Assembly: GCF_018326005.1 (NCBI RefSeq)
Contig: NZ_AP021903.1
Location: 2,668,001 to 2,732,000 of the forward strand
Reading direction: 5' to 3'
DNA: 64,000 bases
Origin: Pseudomonas sp. Seg1
Lineage (GTDB): Bacteria; Pseudomonadota; Gammaproteobacteria; Pseudomonadales; Pseudomonadaceae
Shown here: positions 33,022 through 42,629 of the stretch, in pieces
Numbering within the stretch: position 1 is the first letter of the stretch
Layout: each line of letters begins with the position of its first letter
Notes under the pieces: generated by a model
What the model was told of the DNA's origin: nothing
What the model saw: the letters and a program-made list of their open reading frames with translations, nothing else
The model's database searches: none
Position numbers and translations under genes: made by a program

Positions 33022-33614
33022 AGGATGTCCCAGAGCTCACGGATATCGCGGCCGGCAATGCGGATCATCATCAGGCTCAGCACGGCCAGCGCGAACAGGC
33101 CGATGCCGGGCAAGACATCGAGCAGCCCGGCGAGTTTGAACACCGCCACCATCGCCCCCAGCAGGCACACTTCGAGCATGCTCCACGGGCGCAAGGTTTC
33201 CAGCCAGCGCATGCACAACTTGAAGCCGGGGGCGCGTCGCGAAGAGAGGGCATAACCGAGCACCCAGGCCAGCAACACCAATTGAAACGCCGGGGCGATG
33301 ATGATCGAAATGGCCGCGACCATGGCCATGAACGTGATTGGCCCCTGACTCAGCGCCTGAACCGAATCCCACAGCGTTGCGCTGTTTTTCAGGCCTTTCA
33401 TACTGATGCTCATCACCGGATAGAAATTGGCGAACAGCCACAATATCGCCGCCGTGAACGTCAGGGCCAGACGTTGCTCGACGGTCAGACCATTGAAGCG
33501 CTGGAGCACCCCGCCACAGCGCAGGCACAGGGTCTTCTGATGCTTGGCGAGCACGGCTTTTTCGTACACGCAGTCGCAGTGCTCGCAGATGATCAGGTGT
33601 TCGGTGTTGACCAT
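33018..33614 (-). CDS. pqiA: Paraquat-inducible protein A domain (first PqiA)
   Basis: A 198-residue protein with two CxxC pairs (CEHCDCVYE, CLRCGGVL) and four helices of a PqiA domain (FANFYPVMSISMKGLKNSAT, LRPWSMLEVCLLGAMVAVFK). I choose ATG 33614 (MVNTEHLI); a GTG at 33644 is in frame but lacks a ribosome-binding site. It is the first gene of a two-gene unit. PqiA proteins work with MCE proteins in lipid transport between the membranes. Confidence 0.85.
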   Translation of the reverse strand: MVNTEHLIICEHCDCVYEKAVLAKHQKTLCLRCGGVLQRFNGLTVEQRLALTFTAAILWLFANFYPVMSISMKGLKNSATLWDSVQALSQGPITFMAMVAAISIIIAPAFQLVLLAWVLGYALSSRRAPGFKLCMRWLETLRPWSMLEVCLLGAMVAVFKLAGLLDVLPGIGLFALAVLSLMMIRIAGRDIRELWDIL

Positions 33615-33660
33615 GGACAACGCTCGACGCAGGGACCTGATCACTATAGACGCTGATCCG

Positions 33661-34560
33661 TCAGAGGCGCGGCGGGAAGTGGCGGGCGAAGTCGATGAAC
33701 GCCTTGAGCGGAGCCGGGACGTGGCGGCGGCTCGGGTAATACAGGTTCAGGCCGGGGTAGCTGGGGCACCAGTCGGCCAGCACTTGCACCAGACGCCCGG
33801 CGCGCAGATGGTCGCTGACCATCTCTTCGAACACATACGCCAGCCCCAACCCTTGCAGTGCCGGGCCGACCATCAGGCTGACGTCGCCGAGGGTCAGCGG
33901 GCCGTTGACTTCGATTTCCTCGGCGATGCCGCCCCGTTCGAATTCCCAGCGATACATCGCGCCGCTGGGGAAGCGATGGCGGATGCAGGGCAGGTCATGC
34001 AGGTCCTCGGGTTTCTGTGGCGCGGCGTGGCGTTGGAAAAATGCCGGCGAACCAACCACCACCGAGCGCATCGACGGGCCGATCGGCAGCGACACCATGT
34101 CTGCCTCCAGGCGATTGCCAAAGCGCACGCCGGCATCAAAGCCGTTGGCGACGATGTCCAGCAGAGCGTCGCTTTCGACGACTTCCAGGCGAATGTCCGC
34201 ATACGCCTGTAAAAATTCACTGGCAATTGGCAACAGCACCAGTTCGCAGGCTTGGCGCCCGCAGGTGATGCGCAGATTGCCCGAGGGCTTGTCGCGAAAG
34301 TGGTTGAGGTCTTCCAGCGCATCGTCGATGTCGCGAAACGCCGGTTTGAGCCGCGCGTACAGGCGCTCGCCGGCCTCGGTCAATGCCACGCTGCGGGTGG
34401 TGCGATTGAACAGGCGCACGCCGAGTCTGTTTTCCAGCGCCTTCACCGAATGGCTCAGCGCGGAGGGCGTCAGGCCGAGTTCGATGGCGGCTTTGCTGAA
34501 GTTCAACTGCTGCGCCGTGCATAAAAATACCGAGAGATCTGCCGCTGAGGGGGATTTCAT
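33661..34560 (-). CDS. LysR family regulator
   Basis: A 299-residue LysR protein with an HTH (NFSKAAIELGLTPSALSHSV) and a substrate-binding domain of the DsdC/CrgA-like subgroup (GNLRITCGRQACELVLLPIA). It is divergent from the MFS exporter gene across a 264-bp region containing a REP pair, so it may control that exporter. Confidence 0.88.
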   Translation of the reverse strand: MKSPSAADLSVFLCTAQQLNFSKAAIELGLTPSALSHSVKALENRLGVRLFNRTTRSVALTEAGERLYARLKPAFRDIDDALEDLNHFRDKPSGNLRITCGRQACELVLLPIASEFLQAYADIRLEVVESDALLDIVANGFDAGVRFGNRLEADMVSLPIGPSMRSVVVGSPAFFQRHAAPQKPEDLHDLPCIRHRFPSGAMYRWEFERGGIAEEIEVNGPLTLGDVSLMVGPALQGLGLAYVFEEMVSDHLRAGRLVQVLADWCPSYPGLNLYYPSRRHVPAPLKAFIDFARHFPPRL

Positions 34561-34675
34561 CTGTGAATGCCTTTCACAAAGCCATGCGATTTTGCTGGGA
34601 TTATCACATCAGTAGCACGGCCTTAAAGTCGCATCAACTTTCGAGCAGGGCCGGCACCTCGGCTGAGTCGCAGAT

Positions 34676-34767
34676 CCTGTGGGAGCGGGCTTGCTCGCGA
34701 AGAGGGCGTGTCAGTCGACAAATAGTGTGACGGTCGAATGGTCTTCGCGGCAAAGCTGCTCCCACAG
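34676..34767. repeat. REP pair (inverted)
   Basis: REP-like palindromes at both ends (GTGGGAGCGGGCTTGCTCGC and the complement GCAAAGCTGCTCCCACAG, the latter degenerate). This pair lies in a divergent promoter region rather than between convergent genes. Confidence 0.75.
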
Positions 34768-34824
34768 CGAAAGCGCTGTGCAGTGTATTCACGCAATGAT
34801 TTTCTTTTGACAAGGGATTGCCTC

Positions 34825-36360
34825 ATGACTTCTGTAGTTGAACAGCGCGGAGCACGCGACAAGCTGCTGATCCTCGCAGCCGTGTGCCTTTCAGCACTGG
34901 TACTTCCTTTGAGTTTTACTGGCGGCGCGGTGGCGACACCGGCCATTGGCCGTGATCTGGGCGGCAGCCCCGCGGCGCTGACCTGGATCACCAATGCGTT
35001 CATGTTGTCGTTCGGCAGTCTGCTGATGGCAGCGGGGGCGTTGGCCGATGCATACGGGCGCAAGCGGCTGTTCACGTTCGGGATGTTGCTGTTCACCGCG
35101 GCATCGATTGCGCAGAGTCTTGCGCCTTCGGTGTTCTGGCTGGATGTGCTGCGTGCCGTTCAGGGCGTGGCCGGTGCGGCGGCACTGGCCAGTGGTTCGG
35201 CATCGCTGGCCCAGGAGTTCGACGGCCATGCCCGCACGCGGGCGTACAGTCTGCTCGGCACCACATTCGGCATTGGCCTGGCGTTTGGGCCTTTACTGGC
35301 CGGAGCGCTGATCGAGGCGTTCAGTTGGCGGGCGATTTTTGTCTTCACCGCGCTGGTTGGCGTGATCGCCATGGTCTTCGGCCTGCCACGCATGCATGAA
35401 AGCCGCGATCCGGACGCTAAAGGTCTGGATTGGCCGGGCACCGTTCTGTTCAGTTCAATGTTGGCGCTGTTCACGTTTGGTCTGATCCAGGCGCCGGACA
35501 GTGGTTGGGGCAGTCCGTGGGTGGTCGGATTGCTCGGTGCTTCGGCATGCTTGCTGGTGGCCTTCGTGATGGTTGAAATGCGCGTCAAGCGGCCGATGCT
35601 CGATCTGACCCTGTTCCGCTTCCCGCGCTTCATCGGTGTGCAGGTGCTGCCGATTGGCACCTGTTTTTGCTACATCGTGCTGGTGGTCATGCTGCCACTG
35701 CGCTTCATCGGCGTGGAAGGCTTGAGTGAAATAGATGCCGGCCTGCTGTTGCTGGCGTTGTCGGCGCCGATGCTGGTGGTACCGATGCTTGCCGCGTCGA
35801 TGACGCGGTTTGTCTCGGCAGGCATCTTGTCCGGTGTCGGCTTTCTGATGGCTGCCTTAGGCCTGCACTGGCTGAGCCTGTACAACGTTGGCGAGCCGAA
35901 ATTCGCGCTTATCGTGCCGATGGTGTTGATCGGAATTGGCGCCGGGTTGCCGTGGGGCCTGATGGATGGTTTATCGGTCAGCGTGGTGCCGAAAGAGCGC
36001 GCCGGCATGGCGGCGGGGATCTTCAACACCGTGCGAGTGGCGGGAGAGGGGATTGCCTTGGCGGTTGTGGCGGCGATCCTGGCTTCACTGCTGCACACCG
36101 ATCTGTCGAATGCGCTGGCGGGCGATGCCGATTCGGCACTGATTGCCGAAACGGCGCATCGTGTCACCACCGGCGACATGGCCCATGCGATCAACACCGT
36201 GCCGGGGCTGGCCAACGAGCGACTGGTGCAAGGTTACGCCTCGGCGTTCCAGTATCTGCTGCACATCCTGACGGTGATCACGTTGCTGTCGGCGGCGGTG
36301 GTGTTGGGGTTGTTGAGCAGGGATCGCAACGTCACGGCGACGCAAAAGGCACCGGCATAA
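34825..36360 (+). CDS. MFS transporter, DHA2 (EmrB/QacA) type
   Basis: A 511-residue membrane protein with about 14 helices. The A motif (GALADAYGRKRLF), the C motif (FGIGLAFGPLLAGALIE) and the opening WITNAFMLSF stretch place it among proton-driven drug or metabolite exporters. ATG 34825 follows an AGGG site. No membrane-fusion (EmrA) partner is adjacent. The REP array begins right after the stop. Confidence 0.88.
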   Translation: MTSVVEQRGARDKLLILAAVCLSALVLPLSFTGGAVATPAIGRDLGGSPAALTWITNAFMLSFGSLLMAAGALADAYGRKRLFTFGMLLFTAASIAQSLAPSVFWLDVLRAVQGVAGAAALASGSASLAQEFDGHARTRAYSLLGTTFGIGLAFGPLLAGALIEAFSWRAIFVFTALVGVIAMVFGLPRMHESRDPDAKGLDWPGTVLFSSMLALFTFGLIQAPDSGWGSPWVVGLLGASACLLVAFVMVEMRVKRPMLDLTLFRFPRFIGVQVLPIGTCFCYIVLVVMLPLRFIGVEGLSEIDAGLLLLALSAPMLVVPMLAASMTRFVSAGILSGVGFLMAALGLHWLSLYNVGEPKFALIVPMVLIGIGAGLPWGLMDGLSVSVVPKERAGMAAGIFNTVRVAGEGIALAVVAAILASLLHTDLSNALAGDADSALIAETAHRVTTGDMAHAINTVPGLANERLVQGYASAFQYLLHILTVITLLSAAVVLGLLSRDRNVTATQKAPA

Positions 36361-36365
36361 CACCA

Positions 36366-37340
36366 TCCCTGTGGGAGTGGGTGTACTGAAATTCAGGGCC
36401 ACGGCAAATCCCTGTGGGAGCGGGCTTGCCCGCGAAGGCGTCGGCCCGGGCAACATCGATTTTGCCTGACCCACTGCCATCGCTGGCAAGCCAGCTCCCA
36501 AAGGTTTCACGGGTGTACTCAAAATCCAGAGCCACCGCATATTCCTGTGGGAGCGGGCTTGCCCGCGAAGGCGTCGGCCCAGCCAACATCGATTTCGCCT
36601 GACCCACCGCCATCGCTGGCAAGCCAGCTCCCACAAGTTTCACGGGTGTACTCAAAATCCAGAGCCACCGCAGATTCCTGTGGGAGCGGGCTTGCCCGCG
36701 AAGGCGTCGGCCCGGGCAACATCGATTCTGCCTGACCCACCGTCATCGCTGGCAAGCCAGCTCCCACAAGTTTCACGGGTGTACTCAAAATCCAGGGCCA
36801 CCGCAGATTCCTGTGGGAGCGGGCTTGCCCGCGAAGGCGTCGTCCCGGCCAACATCGATTCGCCTGACCCACCGTCATCGCTGGCAAGCCAGCTCCCACA
36901 AGTTTCACGGGTGTACTCAAAATCCAGGGCCACGGCAAATCCCTGTGGGAGCGGGCTTGCCCGCGAAGGCGTCGGCCCGGGCAACATCGATTTCGCCTGA
37001 CCCACCGCCATCGCTGGCAAGCCAGCTCCCACAGATTTCACGGGTGTACTGAAATTCAGGGCCACGGCAAATCCCTGTGGGAGCGGGCTTGCCCGCGAAG
37101 GCGCCGGCCCGGGCAACATCGATTTTGCCTGACCCCCTGCCATCGCTGGCAAGCCAGCTCCCAAAGGTTTCACGGGTGTACTCAAAATCCAGGGCCACGG
37201 TAAATCCCTGTGGGAGCGGGCTTGCCCGCGAAGGCGTCGGCCCGGGCAACATCGATTTTGCCTGACCCACTGCCATCGCTGGCAAGCCAGCTCCCACAGG
37301 GTTTACGGGTGTACTGAGATCCAAGGGCCACGCAGCTTCC
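36366..37340. repeat. Tandem array of seven REP-pair (BIME) units, ~133-bp period
   Basis: Seven near-identical units start with CCTGTGGGAGCGGGCTTGCC at 36411, 36544, 36677, 36810, 36942, 37074 and 37207 (spacing 132-133 bp). Each unit has a forward REP, a spacer containing GGGCAACATCGATT and GCCTGACCCAC, an inverted REP (ATCGCTGGCAAGCCAGCTCC) and a tail ACGGGTGTACT...CAGGGCCAC. A shortened unit with an internal deletion precedes the array at 36366-36410. It fills the gap between the convergent MFS and aldehyde dehydrogenase genes. The many open frames inside it are an artefact of repetition. Confidence 0.95.
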
Positions 37341-37359
37341 ACAGGTTTCGGTGTCGCTT

Positions 37360-38751
37360 TTACTTGCGATCCAGCCACACCGTTTGCGCGTTGCAGAACT
37401 CGCGCACGCCGAAGTGCGACAACTCACGGCCGAAGCCGCTTTTCTTCACGCCACCAAAGGTCACGCGTGGGTCGCTGGCGGAGTAGCCGTTGATGAACAC
37501 GCCGCCGGTTTCCAGTTCGCTGGTCAGTTGCTGGGCCAGTTGCACATTGGCGGTGTAGATCGTCGCGGTCAGGCCGAAATCACTGTCGTTGGCCAAAGTG
37601 ACGGCATGCGCACAATCCCGGGCGGTGATGATCGAAGCGACCGGGCCGAACAGTTCCTGTTTGAACGAAGTCATGCGATCGGTGACGTCGGCCAGCACAG
37701 TCGGTTCGTAGTAGTTGCCTGCACCTGCGGATTTACCGCCACCGAGCAACAGCGTTGCGCCTTCTTCGAGGGTGTCGCGCACTTGCTGATCGAGTTCGTC
37801 ACGCAGATCGAAGCGCGCCATCGGCCCGATGTAAGTCTCGGCGGACAGTGGATCGCCGACCTTCAGCTTGCGCGTCGCTTCGACGAATTTGCGGGTAAAT
37901 TCCTCGACCACGCCTTCTTCGATGATCAGACGCTTGGCTGCCGCGCAGACCTGGCCGGAATTCTGGTAGCGACCGATCACGGCCGCCTTAACGGCTTCGT
38001 CGAGGTCAGCGTCATTCAACACGATGAATGGATCGGAACCGCCCAGTTCCAGTACGCATTTCTTCAGTGCAGCGCCGGCCTGCGCGCCGATTGCCATGCC
38101 GGCACGCACGCTGCCGGTCAGAGTCACGGCGGCGATACGCGGATCGGCGATGGCTGTCGAAACGCCTTCAGGCGTGACATTGATCACCTCAAATACACCG
38201 GCGGAAAATCCGGCGCGGGTAAACGCATCGCGCAGCAGATAAGCGCTGCCCATCACGTTCGGCGCATGCTTGAGCACGTAGGTGTTGCCAGCGATCAGCG
38301 CGGGCACCGCACCGCGCAGCACTTGCCAGATCGGGAAGTTCCACGGCATCACCGCGAGGATCGGGCCAAGCGGACGGTATTCGATACGCGCCTTGCCACC
38401 TTCGACTTGCGTCGGCTCGGCGTCGAGCATCGCCGGGCCGTGTTCGGCGTACCATTCGCAGAGCTTGGCGCATTTTTCGATTTCGCCACGGGCCTGGGCG
38501 ATGGGTTTGCCCATTTCCAGGGTGATCATGGTGGCCATTTCTTCGGCGGTTTCACGCAGGGCGCCGGCCAGCGCAGTCAGTGCGCGGGAGCGGTCTTGCA
38601 GCGGCTTGCGTTTCCATTTGCCAAAGCCGAACGCGGCGCGGGTCAGGGCGGCGTCGAGGGCTTCGGCGGATTCAAAGGCGTAGGCGCCGATTTGCTCGCC
38701 GGTGGCGGGGTTGATCGAGATGGCGTGGGTCTGGCTGGAAATCTGGCTCAT
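37360..38751 (-). CDS. NAD(P)+-dependent aldehyde dehydrogenase, succinate-semialdehyde (Sad/YneI) type
   Basis: A 463-residue ALDH with the catalytic Cys in NSGQVCAAAKR (about residue 270), the general-base Glu in LELGGSDPF and the fold landmarks MPWNFPIWQVLRG and FGPVASIITA. The short length and sequence resemble E. coli Sad (YneI) and GabD-like enzymes, so succinate semialdehyde or a related aldehyde is the likely substrate. A LysR gene is divergent from it with about 100 bp between starts. Confidence 0.87.
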   Translation of the reverse strand: MSQISSQTHAISINPATGEQIGAYAFESAEALDAALTRAAFGFGKWKRKPLQDRSRALTALAGALRETAEEMATMITLEMGKPIAQARGEIEKCAKLCEWYAEHGPAMLDAEPTQVEGGKARIEYRPLGPILAVMPWNFPIWQVLRGAVPALIAGNTYVLKHAPNVMGSAYLLRDAFTRAGFSAGVFEVINVTPEGVSTAIADPRIAAVTLTGSVRAGMAIGAQAGAALKKCVLELGGSDPFIVLNDADLDEAVKAAVIGRYQNSGQVCAAAKRLIIEEGVVEEFTRKFVEATRKLKVGDPLSAETYIGPMARFDLRDELDQQVRDTLEEGATLLLGGGKSAGAGNYYEPTVLADVTDRMTSFKQELFGPVASIITARDCAHAVTLANDSDFGLTATIYTANVQLAQQLTSELETGGVFINGYSASDPRVTFGGVKKSGFGRELSHFGVREFCNAQTVWLDRK

Positions 38752-38854
38752 GGCGTCGTCCTGCGTGTTCAGTGGATGGGCCTAGAGTAGGGTGGCGTTT
38801 GTTTTCTGGAAACTGAATAATAAAGATCGTTTCTTTCACGATTGGAGAATGACT

Positions 38855-39733
38855 GTGGATCTGGTGCAGCTGGAAATCTTCAAGGCCGTGGCCGAGCACG
38901 GCAGCATCAGCGCGGCGGCGGCGCAGATCCATCGCGTGCCGTCGAACCTGACCACGCGGATCAAGCAGCTGGAGCAGGATCTGGGTGTCGATCTGTTTAT
39001 TCGCGAGAAAAGCCGTTTGCGCCTGTCACCGGCCGGATGGAGTTTTCTCGAATACGCGCGGCGCATCCTCGATCTGGTTCAGGAAGCCCGGGCCACCGTC
39101 GCGGGCGAAGAACCGCAGGGTGCCTTTCCCCTCGGTTCGCTGGAAAGCACGGCGGCGGTGCGCATTCCCGAACTGCTGGCGGCGTACAACCAACTGCATC
39201 CGAAAGTCGATCTCGATCTGTCCACCGGGCCGTCCGGAACGATGATCGACGGCGTGCTTTCCGGGCGTCTGGCGGCGGCATTTGTCGACGGTCCGGTGCT
39301 GCACCCGACGCTGGAAGGCGTGCCGGCATTCGAAGAAGAAATGGTCGTGATCGCGCCGCTCAATCACCCGCCGGTGCGGCGCGCGGCGGATGTCAACGGC
39401 GAAAATATTTACGCCTTTCGCTCCAACTGCTCGTACCGCCATCACTTCGAAAAATGGTTCAGCACCGACGCCGCCGTGCCCGGCAAGATCTTCGAAATGG
39501 AGTCCTACCACGGCATGCTCGCCTGCGTCAGCGCGGGCGCTGGTCTGGCGTTGATGCCACGCAAGATGCTGCAGAGCATGCCCGGCAGCGCGACGGTGAG
39601 CGTCTGGCCGCTGGCGGCGGATTTTCGCTATCTGACCACTTGGCTGGTGTGGCGGCGGGGCACGGTGTCGCGCAGTTTGAGCATGTTCGTGCGCTTGCTG
39701 GAGGAGCGCGGTGTCGTGCGGGCTGAAGAGTAA
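38855..39733 (+). CDS. LysR family regulator
   Basis: A 292-residue LysR protein: HTH ([20 protein letters not shown]) and a CysB/ArgP-like effector domain. I prefer GTG 38855 (MDLVQLEIF), seven bases after a GGAG site, over ATG 38849, which is too close to that site. Divergent from the aldehyde dehydrogenase, its probable target. Confidence 0.87.
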   Translation: MDLVQLEIFKAVAEHGSISAAAAQIHRVPSNLTTRIKQLEQDLGVDLFIREKSRLRLSPAGWSFLEYARRILDLVQEARATVAGEEPQGAFPLGSLESTAAVRIPELLAAYNQLHPKVDLDLSTGPSGTMIDGVLSGRLAAAFVDGPVLHPTLEGVPAFEEEMVVIAPLNHPPVRRAADVNGENIYAFRSNCSYRHHFEKWFSTDAAVPGKIFEMESYHGMLACVSAGAGLALMPRKMLQSMPGSATVSVWPLAADFRYLTTWLVWRRGTVSRSLSMFVRLLEERGVVRAEE

Positions 39734-39810
39734 CTGACACGTTGTGTCATGGCCGTAGCGTTCTTGGCCAGTCCTGAAACGGCTGTAAACCTTATTCAGG
39801 ACCGGACATA

Positions 39811-41388
39811 TCAAACAGCGCTGTGTGCCCCATCGACATTGCGCGGTAGATTCAGCGGATTGCCTTCGCGCAACACCTCGGGCAGCAACGCATCGGGAAA
39901 CCCCTGGTAAGCCACCGGCCGCAAAAAACGCTCGATCGAAGTCATGCCGACCGAAGTAAACCGGCTGTCGGAGGTGGCCGGGAATGGCCCGCCATGGACA
40001 GTGGCGTAGGTCACTTCCTGCGGATGAGCGAAGGCGTTAACCACGATGCGCCCGGTGCGGCGTTCCAGAATCGGCAGCAGGCGCCGGGCCAATCCCAGAT
40101 CGCGATCTTCAAGATGCATCGCCGCGCTGAGCTGTCCTTTGAACGAGCGGGCGACCGCCAGCAGTTGCGCTTCATCATCGACTGAAACCAGCAGCGCCGA
40201 CGGGCCGAACACTTCGTGGGCCAGCGCTGGTTCGTTGAGCAAACGTTGCCCGTCGACTTCCAGCAATGCCGCGCGACCGTCCAACGTTGCATCGGGTGGC
40301 GTGCCCACGGCGATCAGGTCAGCCCCGGCACTTTCCATCGCCACCAGTCCTTTCACGTAGGCACCATGAATGCCCGGTGTCAGCATCGTGCGCGCCGGTG
40401 CCTCGCTGACCCGTTTGCGCAGGGCGCTGCGCAGCGTTTCAAACCCGGCGCCTTTGATGGCGATCAGAATCGACGGGCACAAACAGGCCTGGCCGACGTT
40501 GACCAGCATCCGTTCGATAAAGCCGTCACCGATCTCTGCGCCGCGAACGGCCAGGGCTTCGGGAAGGATGAACGTCGGGTTGACGCTGGTCATCTCGGTG
40601 AACACCGGTATCGGATCAGGGCGCAGTTGCGCGCGACGATAGAGGGCCATGCCACCCTGCTCGGAGCCGGTGAATGTCACCGCTTTGATCAACGGGTGAT
40701 CCACCAGCGCCTCGCCAATGGCATTGCCGCCGCCGCGCACCATCGAGAACACACCTTCGTGCAGACCATGGGCCTGCACGGCATTGCGAATGGCGCGTGC
40801 CTGGATTTCCGATGCGCCGGGGTGCGCGTTGTGTGCCTTGAGAATCACTGTCGCGCCGGCGGCCAGTGCCGACGCGGTATCGCCACCCGCCACCGAATAA
40901 GAGATGGGGAAATTGCTCGCACCAAAAATCGCCACCGGGCCGAGGGCGATTTTTTGCAGGCGATGATCCATGCGCGGGCGCGGCTGACGTTCGGGTTGCG
41001 CAGGGTCGATCGCCAATTGCAGGAAGCGACCCTTGCGCACCACGTCGGCGAACTGGCGGAACTGGGTGGCGGCCCTTGCGGCTTCGCCTTCGAACTGAGC
41101 GTGCGGCAGACCGGTTTCCAGTGCCGTGCGCGCCGCCAGCTCAGGACGAACGGCGTCGAGGTTGTCGGCAATGGTTTCTAGAAATGCCGCGCGCTCGACC
41201 AGTGAGGTGTGGCTGTAGCTGTCGAATGCTGCATCGGCAAGCGTCGCGGCCTGATCGACTTGCGCGGGTCCACCGAAGGCAAATTCGGGCTCGATCAATT
41301 GGTTTGTTGCCGGATTCAACGCTTTCATCGTGCCTTCGCTGGCGGGCACATCAGCCGCGCCGATCAGCAGGTGGCCGCTCGGTCTCAT
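39811..41388 (-). CDS. Aldehyde dehydrogenase, 2-oxoglutarate-semialdehyde (KGSADH) type
   Basis: A 525-residue ALDH of the long NADP+-linked subgroup (ASNFPISYSVAGGDTASALA, KAHNAHPGASEI, FTEMTSVNPTFILPEAL). The catalytic Cys is in VGQACLCPS, where the usual sequence is GQFCTNPG. Family members oxidise 2-oxoglutarate semialdehyde in pentose, hydroxyproline or glucarate breakdown. It overlaps the upstream isochorismatase-type gene by 4 bp, forming an operon of two. Confidence 0.85.
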   Translation of the reverse strand: MRPSGHLLIGAADVPASEGTMKALNPATNQLIEPEFAFGGPAQVDQAATLADAAFDSYSHTSLVERAAFLETIADNLDAVRPELAARTALETGLPHAQFEGEAARAATQFRQFADVVRKGRFLQLAIDPAQPERQPRPRMDHRLQKIALGPVAIFGASNFPISYSVAGGDTASALAAGATVILKAHNAHPGASEIQARAIRNAVQAHGLHEGVFSMVRGGGNAIGEALVDHPLIKAVTFTGSEQGGMALYRRAQLRPDPIPVFTEMTSVNPTFILPEALAVRGAEIGDGFIERMLVNVGQACLCPSILIAIKGAGFETLRSALRKRVSEAPARTMLTPGIHGAYVKGLVAMESAGADLIAVGTPPDATLDGRAALLEVDGQRLLNEPALAHEVFGPSALLVSVDDEAQLLAVARSFKGQLSAAMHLEDRDLGLARRLLPILERRTGRIVVNAFAHPQEVTYATVHGGPFPATSDSRFTSVGMTSIERFLRPVAYQGFPDALLPEVLREGNPLNLPRNVDGAHSAV

Positions 41389-42023
41389 TTCGCTTCACCC
41401 TGTGGTTTGAGGTTGGCGATCAGTTCGTCGGTGCTGGCGATGACATGGGCAAAGGTCGGACCATTGAGTTCGTGGGCGGCGTGCATCATCTCTGGCTTGA
41501 ACGCGGCGGTCGCGTCGCGCACCAGGGTCACGTGGTAACCCAGTTCTGAGGCGTAACGCGCAGTGGCCTCGATACAGGTGTTGGCCAGCAGGCCGACGAT
41601 GATCACGTGGGTGATGCCTTTCTGCTTCAGGCGAAAATCCAGATCGGTATTGGCAAAGCCACTGGAGCCCCAGTGTTCCTGCACCACGATGTCGCCGTCC
41701 TTCGGCGCGAAATCCGGGTGCCACTCGCCGCCCCATTCGCCACGGGCAAAATGGTGCATGTGCATGATCTTGCATTGCGTGGGCGTCGGGTGCTGCCAGT
41801 TTTCGTAGTCGCCTTTCTCCCAGCGGTGATGGGGTACGATGACCACCGGAATTTCCAGCGCACGCACGGCGCGGTCGAGTTTGCGCAGGTTGTCGAGCAG
41901 GCCGTTGTCCTCGGCCATCGGTTTGATCAGCGGGAAGATCTTGCCGCCGTCCGAGAGGAAATCGTTGTACGGATCGACCAGCAGGTAAGCGGTTCTGTCC
42001 AGCGGATAGAGAGAGTTCGACAT
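41385..42023 (-). CDS. Isochorismatase-family cysteine hydrolase
   Basis: A 212-residue hydrolase with the catalytic Asp in LLVDPYNDF (about residue 19) and the nucleophile in VGLLANTCIEATARYASELG. At the third triad position the sequence reads DIVVQEHWGSSGFANTDLD, with Gln where relatives usually have Lys, so activity may be altered. Start ATG 42023 (MSNSLYPLDR). It is the first gene of an operon with the KGSADH-type dehydrogenase and divergent from an HxlR regulator. The pairing suggests removal of an amide group followed by aldehyde oxidation. Confidence 0.82.
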   Translation of the reverse strand: MSNSLYPLDRTAYLLVDPYNDFLSDGGKIFPLIKPMAEDNGLLDNLRKLDRAVRALEIPVVIVPHHRWEKGDYENWQHPTPTQCKIMHMHHFARGEWGGEWHPDFAPKDGDIVVQEHWGSSGFANTDLDFRLKQKGITHVIIVGLLANTCIEATARYASELGYHVTLVRDATAAFKPEMMHAAHELNGPTFAHVIASTDELIANLKPQGEAK

Positions 42024-42086
42024 GACTGTTTGCTCCGGCAATGGGATTGATCGGTGCGCAGGGCTTGTCCCGGCATCTCGTAGATA

Positions 42087-42097
42087 TGATAATCATA
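42087..42097. promoter_or_regulatory. Palindrome in HxlR/isochorismatase divergent promoter
   Basis: ATGATAATCAT, a perfect 11-bp palindrome in the 99-bp divergent gap. It is a good candidate operator for the adjacent HxlR protein. Confidence 0.45.
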
Positions 42098-42122
42098 GTA
42101 ACTGTAAAAGAGGCAAGCCCCG

Positions 42123-42623
42123 ATGTCAGTAAACGATAGTCCTGCCGCGCAGACGCTGTGCCCGATTGCCCGGGCCGAGGCGATCGTCGGTGACCGCTGG
42201 ACGGTGCTGGTTCTGCGCGAGTTGTTCATGGGCAATCATCGCTATGACGAGATCCAGGCGCAGACCGGCGGCACGCCGCAAATGGTCGCCGCTCGTCTGA
42301 AATGCCTGGAGGCGGACGGGCTGGTCGAGCGTCGCTTGTACAACGAGCGGCCGAAACGCTACGAGTACCACCTCACCGCGAAAGGCGAGGCGTTCTACCC
42401 GGTGGTCATTGCTTTGCGTAAGTGGGGCGAAACCTGGTGCAAGGCACCGGAGGAGGGGCTGGCGGTGAACATGACCCACAAGCTCTGCAATCACAGCGCC
42501 GGTCTGGGCCCGCTGTGCGATCACTGTGGCGAGCCGTTGCGCCGTGAGGATTTGATCAGCCAACCGAGAGAAGCCTACGCCGCCGAACGGCAGGCGCGGC
42601 GTGAGGCGTTCAAAGCGAAATAG
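42123..42623 (+). CDS. HxlR family regulator with C-terminal cysteine cluster
   Basis: A 166-residue winged-helix regulator (CPIARAEAIVGDRWTVLVLR, GTPQMVAARLKCLEADGLVE). Unlike minimal HxlR proteins it has an extra C-terminal region with CNHSAGLGPLCDHCGEPL, a possible zinc-binding or redox-sensing cluster. It probably regulates the divergent isochorismatase-ALDH operon. Confidence 0.87.
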   Translation: MSVNDSPAAQTLCPIARAEAIVGDRWTVLVLRELFMGNHRYDEIQAQTGGTPQMVAARLKCLEADGLVERRLYNERPKRYEYHLTAKGEAFYPVVIALRKWGETWCKAPEEGLAVNMTHKLCNHSAGLGPLCDHCGEPLRREDLISQPREAYAAERQARREAFKAK

Positions 42624-42629
42624 TGTGCG

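Noticed and set aside
36414..37265. Several 60-180 codon frames in the REP array
   Set aside because: The predicted proteins consist of repeated REP translations (GAGLPAKA, SWLASD); they arise because the ~133-bp units lack stops in some frames.
36366..37340. CRISPR-like regular repeat array
   Set aside because: The whole 133-bp unit is repeated, including the would-be spacers, and each unit is a REP pair. No cas genes are present.
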